From contig JAFGBF010000003.1 in the NCBI GenBank assembly GCA_016933255.1, forward strand, positions 1 to 64,000: 64,000 bases of DNA, read 5' to 3'. The notes beneath the pieces were generated by a model, which had not been told where the DNA came from, ran no database searches, and was given only the letters and a program-made list of their open reading frames with translations. Position numbers and translations under genes: made by a program. Origin of the DNA: Candidatus Krumholzibacteriota bacterium (GTDB lineage Bacteria > Krumholzibacteriota > Krumholzibacteriia > Krumholzibacteriales > Krumholzibacteriaceae). Positions 16,872-26,278 of the stretch are shown here, one piece after another. The stretch's first letter is position 1. Each line of letters starts with the position of its first letter.

Positions 16872-17156
16872 CTTCTGTCCCCTTTGACATGACCTTCTAT
16901 TCAATTATTGCAAAATGAGACTCAATGGATCATCGATAGTTGGAAATCAACAGGCTATGTCGTGCAACATAGTGTTGTCAGAGCAGATAGACTGCACTAG
17001 ACCCATATTTGCCTTATATAAGGAGGGGCGGTTGCAAGAAAGGTTCCACAGCAGTCCAGGAGGACGCCATTATTGGGATCTGAATATTTTAACCATTTGA
17101 AAGAAAAGAGGTTATCCCGCCTTTTGCGGAAATATTTCCGGAAATCGGTTCTTTCC

Positions 17157-18551
17157 TTACAACTCGATCTCTTCACCGGCTGCAGGAAGGTAGGCGGGAA
17201 ACCCGTTTTTTTCCAGAAGTTCCAGAAAGATCTTTGATTGTGATTCTTCTCCATGGACCACGAATATTTTTTTGACGGAGTCTTTCATCGGTTTGACATA
17301 TTCATAGAGTTCATCCCTGTCAGCATGAGCACTGAACGAGTTCATGATCTCGACCTTTGCTTTTAACAGGTGCTCTTCCCCGAAGATCTTTACCTTCTCC
17401 TGCCGTTCGACGATCTTTCTTCCAAGGGTGTTTTCCGCCATATACCCGACTACGAGAATCGTGTTCTTGGGGTCGCCGATATTGTTTTTGAGATGATGGA
17501 CTATTCTGCCCGCTTCGCACATCCCGGAAGCGGATATTATTATCATCGGGCGATCGTCAAAATTCAGGTTTTTTGATTTTTCAACATCCCTTACGTATTC
17601 TATTCTGTTTGTCCCGAGCGGATCCTTTCCGGAACGGAAAGCCTCATACATCTCCTTGTCGTAACATTCCGGATGTTGGATAAAGATCTCTGTAACATTC
17701 ACCGCCAGCGGAGAGTCGACATATATCGGAATCCCCGGTATCCTGTCTTCCTGGAGAAGCTGGTTAAGGTAGTATGCGATCTCCTGCGTTCTCTCAAGCG
17801 CGAATGACGGGATGATGATCTTTCCACCCCGCTGGACTGCAGAGTTGATCACCTCGGCAAGCCTGTCCTTTGTTGAATCGACAGAATCATGAAGTCTCCC
17901 GCCGTAAGTGGATTCTATGATCAGATAGTCTAGATCTTCCAGTCTGACAGGGTCATTAAGGATCGGCATGTTATTACGTCCCAGATCGACAGCGTATCCC
18001 AGCCGGATGGTTTTTTCACCGTCCAGTATTTCTATCAGCGGATTTGCAGATCCAAGAACATGTCCCGCATCATTAAAAGTAACGGAGATATCTTCCGTGA
18101 CATTGATCTTTTGCCCGTATGGATGCCCGGAAAAGTATTGAAGAGAGTTTTCCGCGTCTTTTCTTGTATAAAGAGGTTCTACGGGAGGGAGGTTCTTCCT
18201 TTTATGGATCTTGTTCACATATTTGACATCTTCTTCCTGGATATGTCCTGAATCAGTGAGCATCGCGCTGCACAGGTCCCGGGTCGCATCGGTTGTCAGA
18301 ATTCTTGCCCCAAAACCCTGTTTGATCAGATTGGGAATATTCCCGCTGTGGTCGATATGTGCATGCGAGAGGATGCACGCGTCGAGTTCCGCTGGATCAT
18401 ATGGAAAACTCGAATTTTTTGTATAATATTCTTCCCTTCGGCCCTGGAACAACCCGCAATCGATAATGATCTTGGATTTGTCAGTCGAAACCAGGAAGTT
18501 CGATCCGGTTACTGTTCTTGTTGCGCCGATGAATTTAACCCTGATACTCAT
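17157..18551 (-). CDS. Beta-CASP metallo-beta-lactamase-fold RNase
   Basis: This 464-residue protein has the zinc motif SHAHIDHSG (His63, His65, Asp67, His68), an added FNDAGHVLGSA segment, and the beta-CASP part with SASGMCEAGRIVHHLKNN followed by NSFSAHADRDEL. This is the Ysh1/CPSF73-like bacterial group, which acts as RNA endo- or exonuclease in the cytoplasm. The length is right. A very strong ribosome site (AGGAAGGAG) precedes ATG 18551. The flanks, 16872-17156 upstream of the rhomboid gene and 18552-18748, hold no gene I can support. Confidence 0.92.
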   Translation of the reverse strand: MSIRVKFIGATRTVTGSNFLVSTDKSKIIIDCGLFQGRREEYYTKNSSFPYDPAELDACILSHAHIDHSGNIPNLIKQGFGARILTTDATRDLCSAMLTDSGHIQEEDVKYVNKIHKRKNLPPVEPLYTRKDAENSLQYFSGHPYGQKINVTEDISVTFNDAGHVLGSANPLIEILDGEKTIRLGYAVDLGRNNMPILNDPVRLEDLDYLIIESTYGGRLHDSVDSTKDRLAEVINSAVQRGGKIIIPSFALERTQEIAYYLNQLLQEDRIPGIPIYVDSPLAVNVTEIFIQHPECYDKEMYEAFRSGKDPLGTNRIEYVRDVEKSKNLNFDDRPMIIISASGMCEAGRIVHHLKNNIGDPKNTILVVGYMAENTLGRKIVERQEKVKIFGEEHLLKAKVEIMNSFSAHADRDELYEYVKPMKDSVKKIFVVHGEESQSKIFLELLEKNGFPAYLPAAGEEIEL

Positions 18552-18748
18552 TATGCTCCTTCCTCAATGGATAATATCTTCAGTCATCCGAGAGGGTACC
18601 CCAAATACTCCAGTCGTTTCAATTTACATCCTGTGGAATATATATGCACCCTTTTTCTCGAAGTATTTAAGTGGTGACGGCTCACTGTACAGATAGATCA
18701 TATCCGGCAGATACCGTTCCTCTTATTAAAGCGAAATATTATTCAGGA

Positions 18749-20092
18749 TCATTTTCCGCTTATCGTAATGTTGTCGATCTTGAAGACCGGAGATGCGATC
18801 GATGTCATCCATTCCAGATCATCTGCTACCATTACGATTCCGGAAAGCATCCGGCTGAAGCTGCCGGTGATAGTAAATTCGTTGACCGGGTAGGTAAGTT
18901 CGCCATTATTTATCCAGATCCCCTGCCCGCCCTGAGAGAAATCTCCGCTCGATATGTTTGCTCCAGGCCCTGACATCGAGGTCAGGAAAAGACCGTTATC
19001 TATGCTCGAAATGATTTCTTCAACGGACGAATCACCTTTTTCCATATAAAAGTTGGATATTCCTCCGGCATTCCCTGTTGTTTTAAGTGAAAGTTTTCTT
19101 GCCTGGTAACTGCTTAGCAGCCAGCTGAGAAGGACACCTTTTTCGACTACCGTATTTTTCCTTGCTTTCACTCCTTCAGAGTCATACGGCATACTGCCCA
19201 GCCTGCCCGGCATCAGGGGATCGTCGATAATCGTCACAAGCGGAGATGATATCCTTTCATCTTTCATATCGGCGAGGTATGAGGTCCTCTTGTATATGTT
19301 TCCTCCATTGACTGCTGAAGCGATCGAAGAAAGAAAACTTCTTGCCGTTACCGGATCAAAGACGACTGGTACTTCGCAGGTTTCCGGTTTTACTGCTCCC
19401 AGTTTTCTCAAAGTCCTTTCGACGGCTCGAGAAGCGACCTCTTCGGGATGTGCCAATCCAGCTAAAGAGACCGATGAGGAAAACCAGTAAGAAGACTGTT
19501 TTTTGCCTTTGTTTTCCCCTTCTTGCTGCAGGTCTTCGACTGCGCACGAGATGTCTATTGAGTTGAAAGTCTGCTGATAACCTTCACAAAACCCCAGCGA
19601 ATTGGCATAGGAAGAAGAATATATTCCGCTCGAATATGATGCTCCGTCAGATATGATACGCTCGTCTATTCCTTTGGCGATCCTCTCCAGCTCAAAGGCG
19701 GCAGCAACCTTTTTTTCGGTCGGAACGCTGATCGATTCAATGTCAAAGAGATCCAGTTCGGCTTTGACCATACCCAGATCATTTTTATCCGGCAGTCCAA
19801 AGTACTCGTCTCTATCCATCACCCGAGATAGTTCGATAGCTTCGCGTATGAGCTGTCTTATACTTGATTCTGAGAGATCGCTCGAAGTAGCGGAAGACTT
19901 TCGTTTATCGCTGGAGAGTGTGATGCCGATCCTGTTTGATACCGACTCGGTAAGGCTCTCGGTCTTTTCGTTTCTGACCGTGACACTGAACTGGCTGTTG
20001 GAAATCAGGCTGGCTTCAGCGGTCTCAGCTCCTTCGGCAATAGCGATTTTGACTGCCTTGTCGGCAATTTCTTTCATCTTATCTATATTCAC
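18749..20092 (-). CDS. pmbA: TldE/PmbA-type protease subunit
   Basis: The 447-residue protein matches TldE (PmbA), the partner of TldD. In E. coli the heterodimer digests unfolded peptides and matures microcin B17. Visible marks are VRNEKTESLTESVSNRIGI (near 37-55), VPVVFDPVTARSFLSSIASAVNG, MPYDSEGVKARKNTVVEKG, and a C-terminal GGQGIWINNGELTYPVNEFT with SGNFS-like text (TGSFSRML). As expected for this subunit, it lacks the HExxxH metal motif. It is 22 nt downstream of TldD on the same strand, so the two form an operon. Confidence 0.93.
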   Translation of the reverse strand: MNIDKMKEIADKAVKIAIAEGAETAEASLISNSQFSVTVRNEKTESLTESVSNRIGITLSSDKRKSSATSSDLSESSIRQLIREAIELSRVMDRDEYFGLPDKNDLGMVKAELDLFDIESISVPTEKKVAAAFELERIAKGIDERIISDGASYSSGIYSSSYANSLGFCEGYQQTFNSIDISCAVEDLQQEGENKGKKQSSYWFSSSVSLAGLAHPEEVASRAVERTLRKLGAVKPETCEVPVVFDPVTARSFLSSIASAVNGGNIYKRTSYLADMKDERISSPLVTIIDDPLMPGRLGSMPYDSEGVKARKNTVVEKGVLLSWLLSSYQARKLSLKTTGNAGGISNFYMEKGDSSVEEIISSIDNGLFLTSMSGPGANISSGDFSQGGQGIWINNGELTYPVNEFTITGSFSRMLSGIVMVADDLEWMTSIASPVFKIDNITISGK

Positions 20093-20114
20093 AGATCTTC
20101 TCCAGTCAACCGTC

Positions 20115-21530
20115 TCAAAGATCGCTTCCCCCTACGGTGATCTCGGATATCTTCAGTGTCGGGAGCCCCACTCCCACAGGTACAAGCTGCCCTTTTCCGC
20201 AAGTCCATCTGCCGTCGCTGAAGGCGAAGTCGTTTCCCACCATTGTGACTTTGGAAAGGACATCAGGGCCGTTTCCTATCAGAGTAAAGTTTTTAACAGG
20301 AGCAGAGATCCTGCCTTCCTCGACCAGATAGGCTTCTATAGGTACAAATACGAAATCGCCATTTGCTATGTCGACCTGTCCTCCCATGAAAGATTTGCAA
20401 TAGATTCCTTTTTTTGTGGAAGCGAAGATCTCTTCAGGGTCGGAGCTGCCGTTCGCCAGGTATGTAACGGTCATGCGGGGGATAGGGGGATATTTATACG
20501 ACTCCCTTCTTCCGTTACCTGTCAGAGGAAGGTCGAAAAAATCAGCGCTTATCCTGTCGTGCATATAACCCTTCAGGATGCCGTTTTCTATCAGGACGGT
20601 CGGGGCGGGCAATGTCCCTTCATCATCGAAATTGATCGAACCCCTGTCATAATCGATAGTCCCATCGTCGATTACGGTGACAAGACTGCTTGCGACCCTG
20701 TCACCCAATCGTCCTGTATATGCCGACGTTCCCTTTCTGATAAAATCGGCTTCAAGCGGATGCCCAACCGATTCATGCAGGAGTATCCCCGAATCTGCGG
20801 GTGCCAGAATGATCTCCATGGGGCCGGCCGGGGCATCGACCGCTTCAAGAAGAAGAACAGCCTGGCGTGCCGCTTCCCGTCCATGGCTCCCCGGATCCCT
20901 GCTCCCCTGGAAATATTCCGGGCCAAGTCTTCCCCCTCCGCTTGATACGCCTGTCTGGCGGTTCCCGTTCTTTTCAGCAACCACGGAGACTGAAAGCCTC
21001 GTCATCGGCCTTGTGTCCCTTAAAATCCTTCCATCTGACGTAGCTATCTGAATATTGCTTGATTTGTCTGCGATTGTTACGGAGACTTTCACAACGCGCG
21101 GATCGAATTCACGAGCGGCTTTTTCCGCCTCTTCGATCCATCCAGTCTTTTCCCCAAGCGCAGCTTCGGTAGTCGTTTTTGATATCTCGTAATGGTCTTT
21201 ATACGGTACGGCTGAAAGAGGGGATGCTGTTCCCGCTTTTCCAGAATCGGCAATTGCGGCTGCGGTCAGTGCCGCGTGTCTCATCTTTTCGAAAGAAATA
21301 TCTTCGGTATACGCATAGCCGGAGCCTTCACCCTTTACCGCTCTGATACCTGCTCCGAGAGATATCGCCTTGACTCCCTCCTTTACGATCCCTTCTTCCA
21401 TGGTGATTATGTTAACTATTGTATGTTCAAAGAAGATGTCACTGTATTGGCAGCCCTTAGAAAGAGCTGTATTGAGAATCTTTCCAATATCTTCCTCACT
21501 GGTGTTAAAATCATAAAAAGATTCTATCAT
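20115..21530 (-). CDS. tldD: TldD-type metalloprotease subunit
   Basis: The 471-residue protein carries the catalytic motif LLHESVGHPLEADF with His252, Glu253 and His257 (HExxxH). It also has EEGIVKEGVKAISLGAGIRA near the N-terminus and GFCGK-like C-terminal text (GRWTCGKGQLVPVGVG). TldD supplies the zinc site of the TldD/TldE peptidase. The length is close to E. coli TldD (about 480). Start 21530 is chosen over 21575 because it removes an N-terminal extension with no family match and has AGGAAA 9 nt upstream. No precursor peptide gene for this protease is evident nearby. Confidence 0.93.
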   Translation of the reverse strand: MIESFYDFNTSEEDIGKILNTALSKGCQYSDIFFEHTIVNIITMEEGIVKEGVKAISLGAGIRAVKGEGSGYAYTEDISFEKMRHAALTAAAIADSGKAGTASPLSAVPYKDHYEISKTTTEAALGEKTGWIEEAEKAAREFDPRVVKVSVTIADKSSNIQIATSDGRILRDTRPMTRLSVSVVAEKNGNRQTGVSSGGGRLGPEYFQGSRDPGSHGREAARQAVLLLEAVDAPAGPMEIILAPADSGILLHESVGHPLEADFIRKGTSAYTGRLGDRVASSLVTVIDDGTIDYDRGSINFDDEGTLPAPTVLIENGILKGYMHDRISADFFDLPLTGNGRRESYKYPPIPRMTVTYLANGSSDPEEIFASTKKGIYCKSFMGGQVDIANGDFVFVPIEAYLVEEGRISAPVKNFTLIGNGPDVLSKVTMVGNDFAFSDGRWTCGKGQLVPVGVGLPTLKISEITVGGSDL

Positions 21531-21569
21531 CCTGAAGTTTCCTGTTCTATACCCTCTGGAGGGGACCGG

Positions 21570-21598
21570 TTGCATACGGCAAAAGCAACTGGTATAAT
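21570..21598 (+). promoter_or_regulatory. Strong sigma70 promoter of the M28 peptidase gene
   Basis: TTGCAT (21570-21575), exactly 17 nt, then a perfect TATAAT (21593-21598). The predicted transcription start near 21605 gives a leader of about 27 nt. It overlaps the region upstream of the divergent tldD gene. Confidence 0.75.
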
Positions 21599-21631
21599 AA
21601 GCGTGAAAGTATTTTTTTTAAAGGATTTATT

Positions 21632-23791
21632 TTGAAACTCTCCTGCGTGATCTTCAAAAGCCTTATCATAATATCTGTTATTATCTTTACGGCAGATGAT
21701 AATCCACTCTACGCCCAATCATGCGAGGTCTGCACTCTGGCCGATGAAATAGACCCCTTGTCTATCGAAAAGCTGGTACGCGAACTGAGCGGAGAAGATT
21801 CCGTGAATGTCGACGGGATCATGACGCTTATAAAGACACGGTATGCTCTGTCCGAACAAAAATTCACGGCTATGAAACATCTGATAAACACTGTTTCCGC
21901 ACTCGGGTATCACCCCGAGATACAGAAATTTCCGATGACCGTTTCCAGTCCCCAGCTCAAGGGGATCGCACTCTCTTCCGGCATGGATACTGTCTGGGCA
22001 GGTTCGGCCGAGGGGAATATATATATGTCGACCCGTAATGACGGCTGGGAGGGGTTCGATCTGATCACCACGATCGGAGGGAATATCCTGGAATTAGCGA
22101 GAGGTCCGGGCGGCAGGTTGTTCGCTGCATGCAGGATTGACGGAACCCCGTACGGGGCGGTCTATTCCTCCGGGGACGGGGGCGTCACCTGGGAAATGGT
22201 GTATAACGGGACATTCAGCAAGAAGTATACTCTCAATACTATTACTTTCTGGGACGAAAATTTCGGGTTCACCGCGGGTGACGGGGGATCTTTTCTTCGA
22301 ACGTCGAATGGCGGAAATTACTGGATCTCGGAACCCGATCCTTCAGAATTCGATTACCGTTCGATATATGGTTCGGCAGCGACAGGTCCTTTTCACTTCT
22401 GGGCAGTCACCTCCGGTTTTTATCTGTATGAGAGCGAAGATTTCGGGAAGACGTGGACTTCTGTGTTTCGTGCCTCTGTCGCTATCTATGATATCGATTT
22501 TTACGACGAGGCGAGGGGAATCATAGTCGGAAACGGAGCCGTGTACCGCACTCTGGATGGCGGGGAAACCTGGATCGAAGCGACGATCGGCGCCGATCTG
22601 AGAAGTGTGGTGATGGCCGACTCTGTAAAGGTGATAGCATCGGGGGGAGGCGGTGATATCTGGATAAGTGATGATGGAGGCGCAAGCTGGACCGGGACGG
22701 GGACTGAATGTACCGGAGAGAAAGATGTATGGAGCATCGCAGTCACCGATTCGGGGAGGGTCTGGGCCGCCGGTCTGGATGAGGTCACAAGGGTCGACTA
22801 TCAGGAAGGTATTCCGGCGGAGTGTATGATCTATACTTTCAGCGACAGTTCTTTCGGAGCCAATATTATCTTCAGGCTTGAGGGATATTCCGATCCTGAT
22901 CACAGGGTCATTATCTGCGGCCACTATGATTCGTTCAACAATTCTGATCCGTTTGTTATTGCTCCTGGAGCTGATGATAACGCGAGCGGAGTGGCATCGG
23001 TCCTCGAATGCGCCAGAGTGCTCGCCGGGGTCGCGTTTGAAAAAACGATAGAATTCATACTTTTCGACGGAGAAGAACTCGGTCTTTTCGGCAGCAGGAT
23101 CTTTGCCGGAAACCTCGATCCCTCTATCGTTTATGAGGGAGTATTCAATATTGATATGGTAGGAAATAATTATGGTGATACACCCACCATTAGCATAGGC
23201 GGGTATGAGGGGACGCTGGATACTGTGCTGGTCGATCTTCTCATAGAGGCATCGGATAATTTCAGCCGGCTGTACTCGCTCGAGTGGGATTTCAGAGGCC
23301 TGACGCAGCCGATAAGCGATAACATTTCTTTTAAGTATATCGAAAACATACCGGCAGTGCTTCTTATAGAGAACGGATACGCTGATAATCCCCATTACCA
23401 CAGCGGTTCCGATCTGGTCGATTATATGGATTTTGATTATGTAGCCGATGTTGCAAGGGCAGTTCTCGGTGCTTCTGCGGGCCTTGCAGGGTTTATCTCC
23501 ACATCCCTTTCGAAAGATGTAGTGCTGCATCAGAACTATCCAAATCCCTTCTTTTCATCTACAAGGATACAGTTTGAATTGCCAAGGACGCTGCCCGTAG
23601 ATCTTTCAGTCTTCGATGTCTCGGGAAGGCTGATAGCCAGGCTGATCGATGATACCCTGGGCCCGGACAAGATCGTCTATCTGTGGAATGGAAAGAACAG
23701 TTCCGGGAACACTCTTGCCAGCGGAGTATATTTCATAAGGTTAAAAGCAGGCCCATATTCAGAGGTGAAAAAAGCGCTGATTGTGAGATGA
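21632..23791 (+). CDS. Secreted M28-family aminopeptidase with propeller region and FlgD-Ig-type sorting tail
   Basis: The 719-residue protein starts at TTG (AAAGGA upstream) with a signal peptide (1-29). Residues about 90-390 are BNR/YCF48-like propeller repeats (recurring SSGDGGVTWE, SDDGGASWTG, TLDGGETWIE). The M28 zinc peptidase domain spans about 410-620: GHYDS, GADDNASG and FDGEELGLFGS hold metal ligands, with HYHSGSD near the end. The last 85 residues are a sorting tail beginning LHQNYPNPFFSSTRIQFELP and ending KKALIVR, as in type IX-like exported proteins. M28 enzymes remove N-terminal residues from peptides. It is probably surface-attached or released. Confidence 0.92.
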   Translation: MKLSCVIFKSLIIISVIIFTADDNPLYAQSCEVCTLADEIDPLSIEKLVRELSGEDSVNVDGIMTLIKTRYALSEQKFTAMKHLINTVSALGYHPEIQKFPMTVSSPQLKGIALSSGMDTVWAGSAEGNIYMSTRNDGWEGFDLITTIGGNILELARGPGGRLFAACRIDGTPYGAVYSSGDGGVTWEMVYNGTFSKKYTLNTITFWDENFGFTAGDGGSFLRTSNGGNYWISEPDPSEFDYRSIYGSAATGPFHFWAVTSGFYLYESEDFGKTWTSVFRASVAIYDIDFYDEARGIIVGNGAVYRTLDGGETWIEATIGADLRSVVMADSVKVIASGGGGDIWISDDGGASWTGTGTECTGEKDVWSIAVTDSGRVWAAGLDEVTRVDYQEGIPAECMIYTFSDSSFGANIIFRLEGYSDPDHRVIICGHYDSFNNSDPFVIAPGADDNASGVASVLECARVLAGVAFEKTIEFILFDGEELGLFGSRIFAGNLDPSIVYEGVFNIDMVGNNYGDTPTISIGGYEGTLDTVLVDLLIEASDNFSRLYSLEWDFRGLTQPISDNISFKYIENIPAVLLIENGYADNPHYHSGSDLVDYMDFDYVADVARAVLGASAGLAGFISTSLSKDVVLHQNYPNPFFSSTRIQFELPRTLPVDLSVFDVSGRLIARLIDDTLGPDKIVYLWNGKNSSGNTLASGVYFIRLKAGPYSEVKKALIVR

Positions 23792-23836
23792 CCGTTCACC
23801 GCACTGTCAGCTGTTCGTTTATCACTCAAGACCCTG

Positions 23837-24424
23837 TTATCGGGTGATCTCGACATCACCGAAGACCATTGATGTCCTGATTATGATCTTATCCTCTGCT
23901 TCATCGAATCCAGGACTCTCGAAGTTCGAGCTGTTCGATATTTTCCCGCCCAGCCCCGCAGTCGATCCGAAGATATTGCTTCCACTCACTTCGAACGCAA
24001 TATGTTCCGGTACTTTTATGACTACATCGCCGAAGACCGAATGGATATCGAGTTGACCGTAGCCCTCGATATGGCTGACCGATGTCAGATCGAGGGATAT
24101 CTTTCCGAAAATGTTGCTGAGCGTCCCTCCCGAAAACCTGTCATTTTCGATTTTAATAAGGATATCTCCGAACGCGCTGGAATTCTTTATATACGGCGAG
24201 GAAATAGTAGCCATAGTATCTCCGAATATCTGGAAATCTCCTTCTTTGTGAGAGACCTTGCCTCTCTTTCTCAGAAGATGCAGCCCCCACCACACAAGAA
24301 GAAGAGGGGAGAATTTCCAGAGAGACGTGCCGAAGTTGAAAATCCCGAAATTGTGAATTATGAACAAGAATCCTATGATCACCAGGATCAGGCCCGTCCT
24401 CTTGTTTTTTGTGATAAAATTCAT
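23837..24424 (-). CDS. LiaF-like membrane protein with C-terminal beta domain
   Basis: The 195-residue protein has two membrane helices (about 10-27 and 33-47), then a soluble beta domain with repeated phrases of the kind SAFGDILIKIEND, SNIFGKISLDL, SVFGDVVIKVPE and SMVFGDVEITR. This matches the cell-wall-active antibiotic response (LiaF/DUF2154) layout; in Firmicutes LiaF restrains the LiaRS envelope-stress system. No LiaRS is seen here. Start 24424 has GGAGG 6 nt upstream; a start at 24472 would add 16 polar residues. It lies 22 nt after a related DUF5668-like gene. Confidence 0.8.
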   Translation of the reverse strand: MNFITKNKRTGLILVIIGFLFIIHNFGIFNFGTSLWKFSPLLLVWWGLHLLRKRGKVSHKEGDFQIFGDTMATISSPYIKNSSAFGDILIKIENDRFSGGTLSNIFGKISLDLTSVSHIEGYGQLDIHSVFGDVVIKVPEHIAFEVSGSNIFGSTAGLGGKISNSSNFESPGFDEAEDKIIIRTSMVFGDVEITR

Positions 24425-24446
24425 TTCCGTCCTCCAGAAAGGGTTT

Positions 24447-24950
24447 TTATAAATCAATTTCGTCTTCTTCACTGTCCTTCTTTTTCATAAGTACGAGTAC
24501 TCCGATTATTACCAGGATCGGAGGCCAGATATATTTGATGATCACGTAATTCTGCAGGAGGAAAATGCCCCCGACCACCGTAAGAATGACAGCTGGAACC
24601 AGGAGGCCGCGGTGGCGTTTTCCGAATAAGTACATAGCGAAGAATCCGAATGCCGGCCCAAGGATGAAAAAGGGCCAGAGATCATCCATGTCGACCCATC
24701 TGAATCTTGCGGAAAGGTTGAATATCACCCCGTATGTCAACAGGACTGTTCCCGGCATGATCAGACCGTCTTTGCTCCGGTCAAAGATGAATCCGAGCCA
24801 GAAGATTATACCAAGCACAAGAATGAAATAGGTCCAGAGTACTTCCCAGTCAAGATCAAGTAATCCAAAATTTCCGAGAACAGCCACAATACCTATACAG
24901 ATAAGTATCAGTCCCGGGACCACTGAACGTTTCTTCTCTCTTTTCTTCAT
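24447..24950 (-). CDS. Small polytopic membrane protein (DUF5668/LiaI-like)
   Basis: The 167-residue protein has a basic start (MKKREKKR) and about six hydrophobic segments with short charged turns. The phrases GLILICIGIVAVLGNFG and WPPILVIIGVLVL are typical of the LiaI/DUF5668 membrane repeat. It ends in an acidic cytoplasmic tail. It overlaps the aminotransferase stop by four bases (ATGA) and is followed by the LiaF-like gene, so the three are cotranscribed. Its function is unknown beyond a likely role in envelope-stress sensing. Confidence 0.78.
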   Translation of the reverse strand: MKKREKKRSVVPGLILICIGIVAVLGNFGLLDLDWEVLWTYFILVLGIIFWLGFIFDRSKDGLIMPGTVLLTYGVIFNLSARFRWVDMDDLWPFFILGPAFGFFAMYLFGKRHRGLLVPAVILTVVGGIFLLQNYVIIKYIWPPILVIIGVLVLMKKKDSEEDEIDL

Positions 24951-26089
24951 CTCGTTACCTCCAGACAGGTGAAGAACCTCTCGATATCTTTTTCATTGTT
25001 ATAGATGTGCGGACTGAGCCTGACCGCTCCTCCGCGAAGGCTGCAGACGACATTACTTTCAGTAAGCTGCCGATAAATCTCTTCTGAATCCCTTTTTGGG
25101 TCGATGAAGCAGAGAATGCCTGAACGTTCATTGTCCTCGAAAGGGCTGGTTACCGAGTAACCGCGGGACTCAAGGCCCTTGGCAATAAGAGAGGTAAGCT
25201 CTATGATGCGCGACTCGACCTCTCTGCTGCCGATCTCCAGAAATCTGTCTATTGCGGCTCCCAGAGCGTAGATCCCCTGCAGGTTATACGACCCTTCTTC
25301 GTATCTTGCGGCGTCTTTACGATATTCGAACCGATAATCAAGATAATCGTGCGGGGATACGACTCCGGTCCAACCCGGATTCGGGATGCCGAGTTTTTCG
25401 ATCAACTCCCTTCGGCAATAGAATAAACCGACTCCAGGCGCAGCCATCATCCATTTATGGCCGCCGCAGGAAAGAAGATCTATCATCTCTTTTTCCACAT
25501 CGATTTTTAGCGCCCCGAGGCCCTGAATAGCGTCTACATGAAGAAGTATCCCTTTTCTGCGGCAATACATCCCCAGATCGGAGCACTCGATCCTCTGTCC
25601 GGTCGAGAACTGCACGTAACTTACAGTAACTACCCTGGTCCTTTCGTCGCAGATATCCGTGAGCATCTCGGCCGTGACTTTTCCGTCTTCCGGTTCGACC
25701 ATCCTTAATTCGATCCCTTTTTCCGTCAGGGCCATCCACGGATAGACGTTTGCCGGGAATTCGATTGCCGGCATAACGATATTGTCGCCCTTGCTGAATC
25801 GTATCGAATTTGCCGCGAGGAGTATCGCGTGAGTGGTGTTTTTCGAGAACGCTATCTCTTTATTCGAAGCGCCTATAAGCTCTGCCGCCGAGCTGCGTAT
25901 ATCAGCCACCCTTTCAAAGACTTTTTCCTCGCAGAGCATCCCTTTCTGGACGAATAGATCACTGACTTCCCCTATCGCTTTTCTCACGCGGATCGACATG
26001 GGGCTCAGGGCCGCGCTATTGAAATACGTATAGTTCCCAGTTGCAGGAAAATCTGATCTGTGCGATTCCCAATCTATTCTGTTGGACAA
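24947..26089 (-). CDS. Class V aminotransferase (cysteine desulfurase/isopenicillin-epimerase-like)
   Basis: The 380-residue PLP enzyme has YFNSAALSPM (near 22-31), FSKNTTHAILLAANS (PLP phosphate region), VDAIQGLGALKIDV (Asp186 for the pyridine nitrogen) and the Schiff-base lysine Lys212 in SCGGHKWMM. YEEGSYNLQGIYAL follows. It lacks the mobile cysteine loop of true IscS/SufS, so it may be a selenocysteine-lyase/desulfurase-like or racemase-like member; the substrate is not readable. It is the first gene of a three-gene operon with two envelope-stress-type membrane proteins, an odd pairing. Confidence 0.83.
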   Translation of the reverse strand: MSNRIDWESHRSDFPATGNYTYFNSAALSPMSIRVRKAIGEVSDLFVQKGMLCEEKVFERVADIRSSAAELIGASNKEIAFSKNTTHAILLAANSIRFSKGDNIVMPAIEFPANVYPWMALTEKGIELRMVEPEDGKVTAEMLTDICDERTRVVTVSYVQFSTGQRIECSDLGMYCRRKGILLHVDAIQGLGALKIDVEKEMIDLLSCGGHKWMMAAPGVGLFYCRRELIEKLGIPNPGWTGVVSPHDYLDYRFEYRKDAARYEEGSYNLQGIYALGAAIDRFLEIGSREVESRIIELTSLIAKGLESRGYSVTSPFEDNERSGILCFIDPKRDSEEIYRQLTESNVVCSLRGGAVRLSPHIYNNEKDIERFFTCLEVTR

Positions 26090-26278
26090 TTATTCCTCCC
26101 AGTGCTGCACCGATTCTCGCAGAAGAGATTGTCAGATACAAGTAAAAACAGGTTCCGAAACAGCATGGTAATTGGGATCTAAGGAACTCTATCTGCAATT
26201 CCCTGCTCTTAATACCGCCTGTGATTATACGATCAAGCCGGCGGCAGGTTTCATCGAAGCTCTGCGAAAATCCCGGTT

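Noticed and set aside
16958-16975. CTATGT/ACATAG inverted repeat upstream of the rhomboid gene as an operator or terminator
   Set aside because: Six base pairs, AT-rich, no T run and no link to a recognisable promoter; it is likely to occur by chance.
19653-20945. 430-codon open frame on the plus strand across TldE and TldD
   Set aside because: It lies opposite the conserved motifs of both proteins and shows no protein-like features; the codon pattern produces long antisense frames.
22343-23530. 395-codon minus-strand frame opposite the M28 peptidase
   Set aside because: It is antisense to the peptidase domain with its zinc motifs; no independent start signals.
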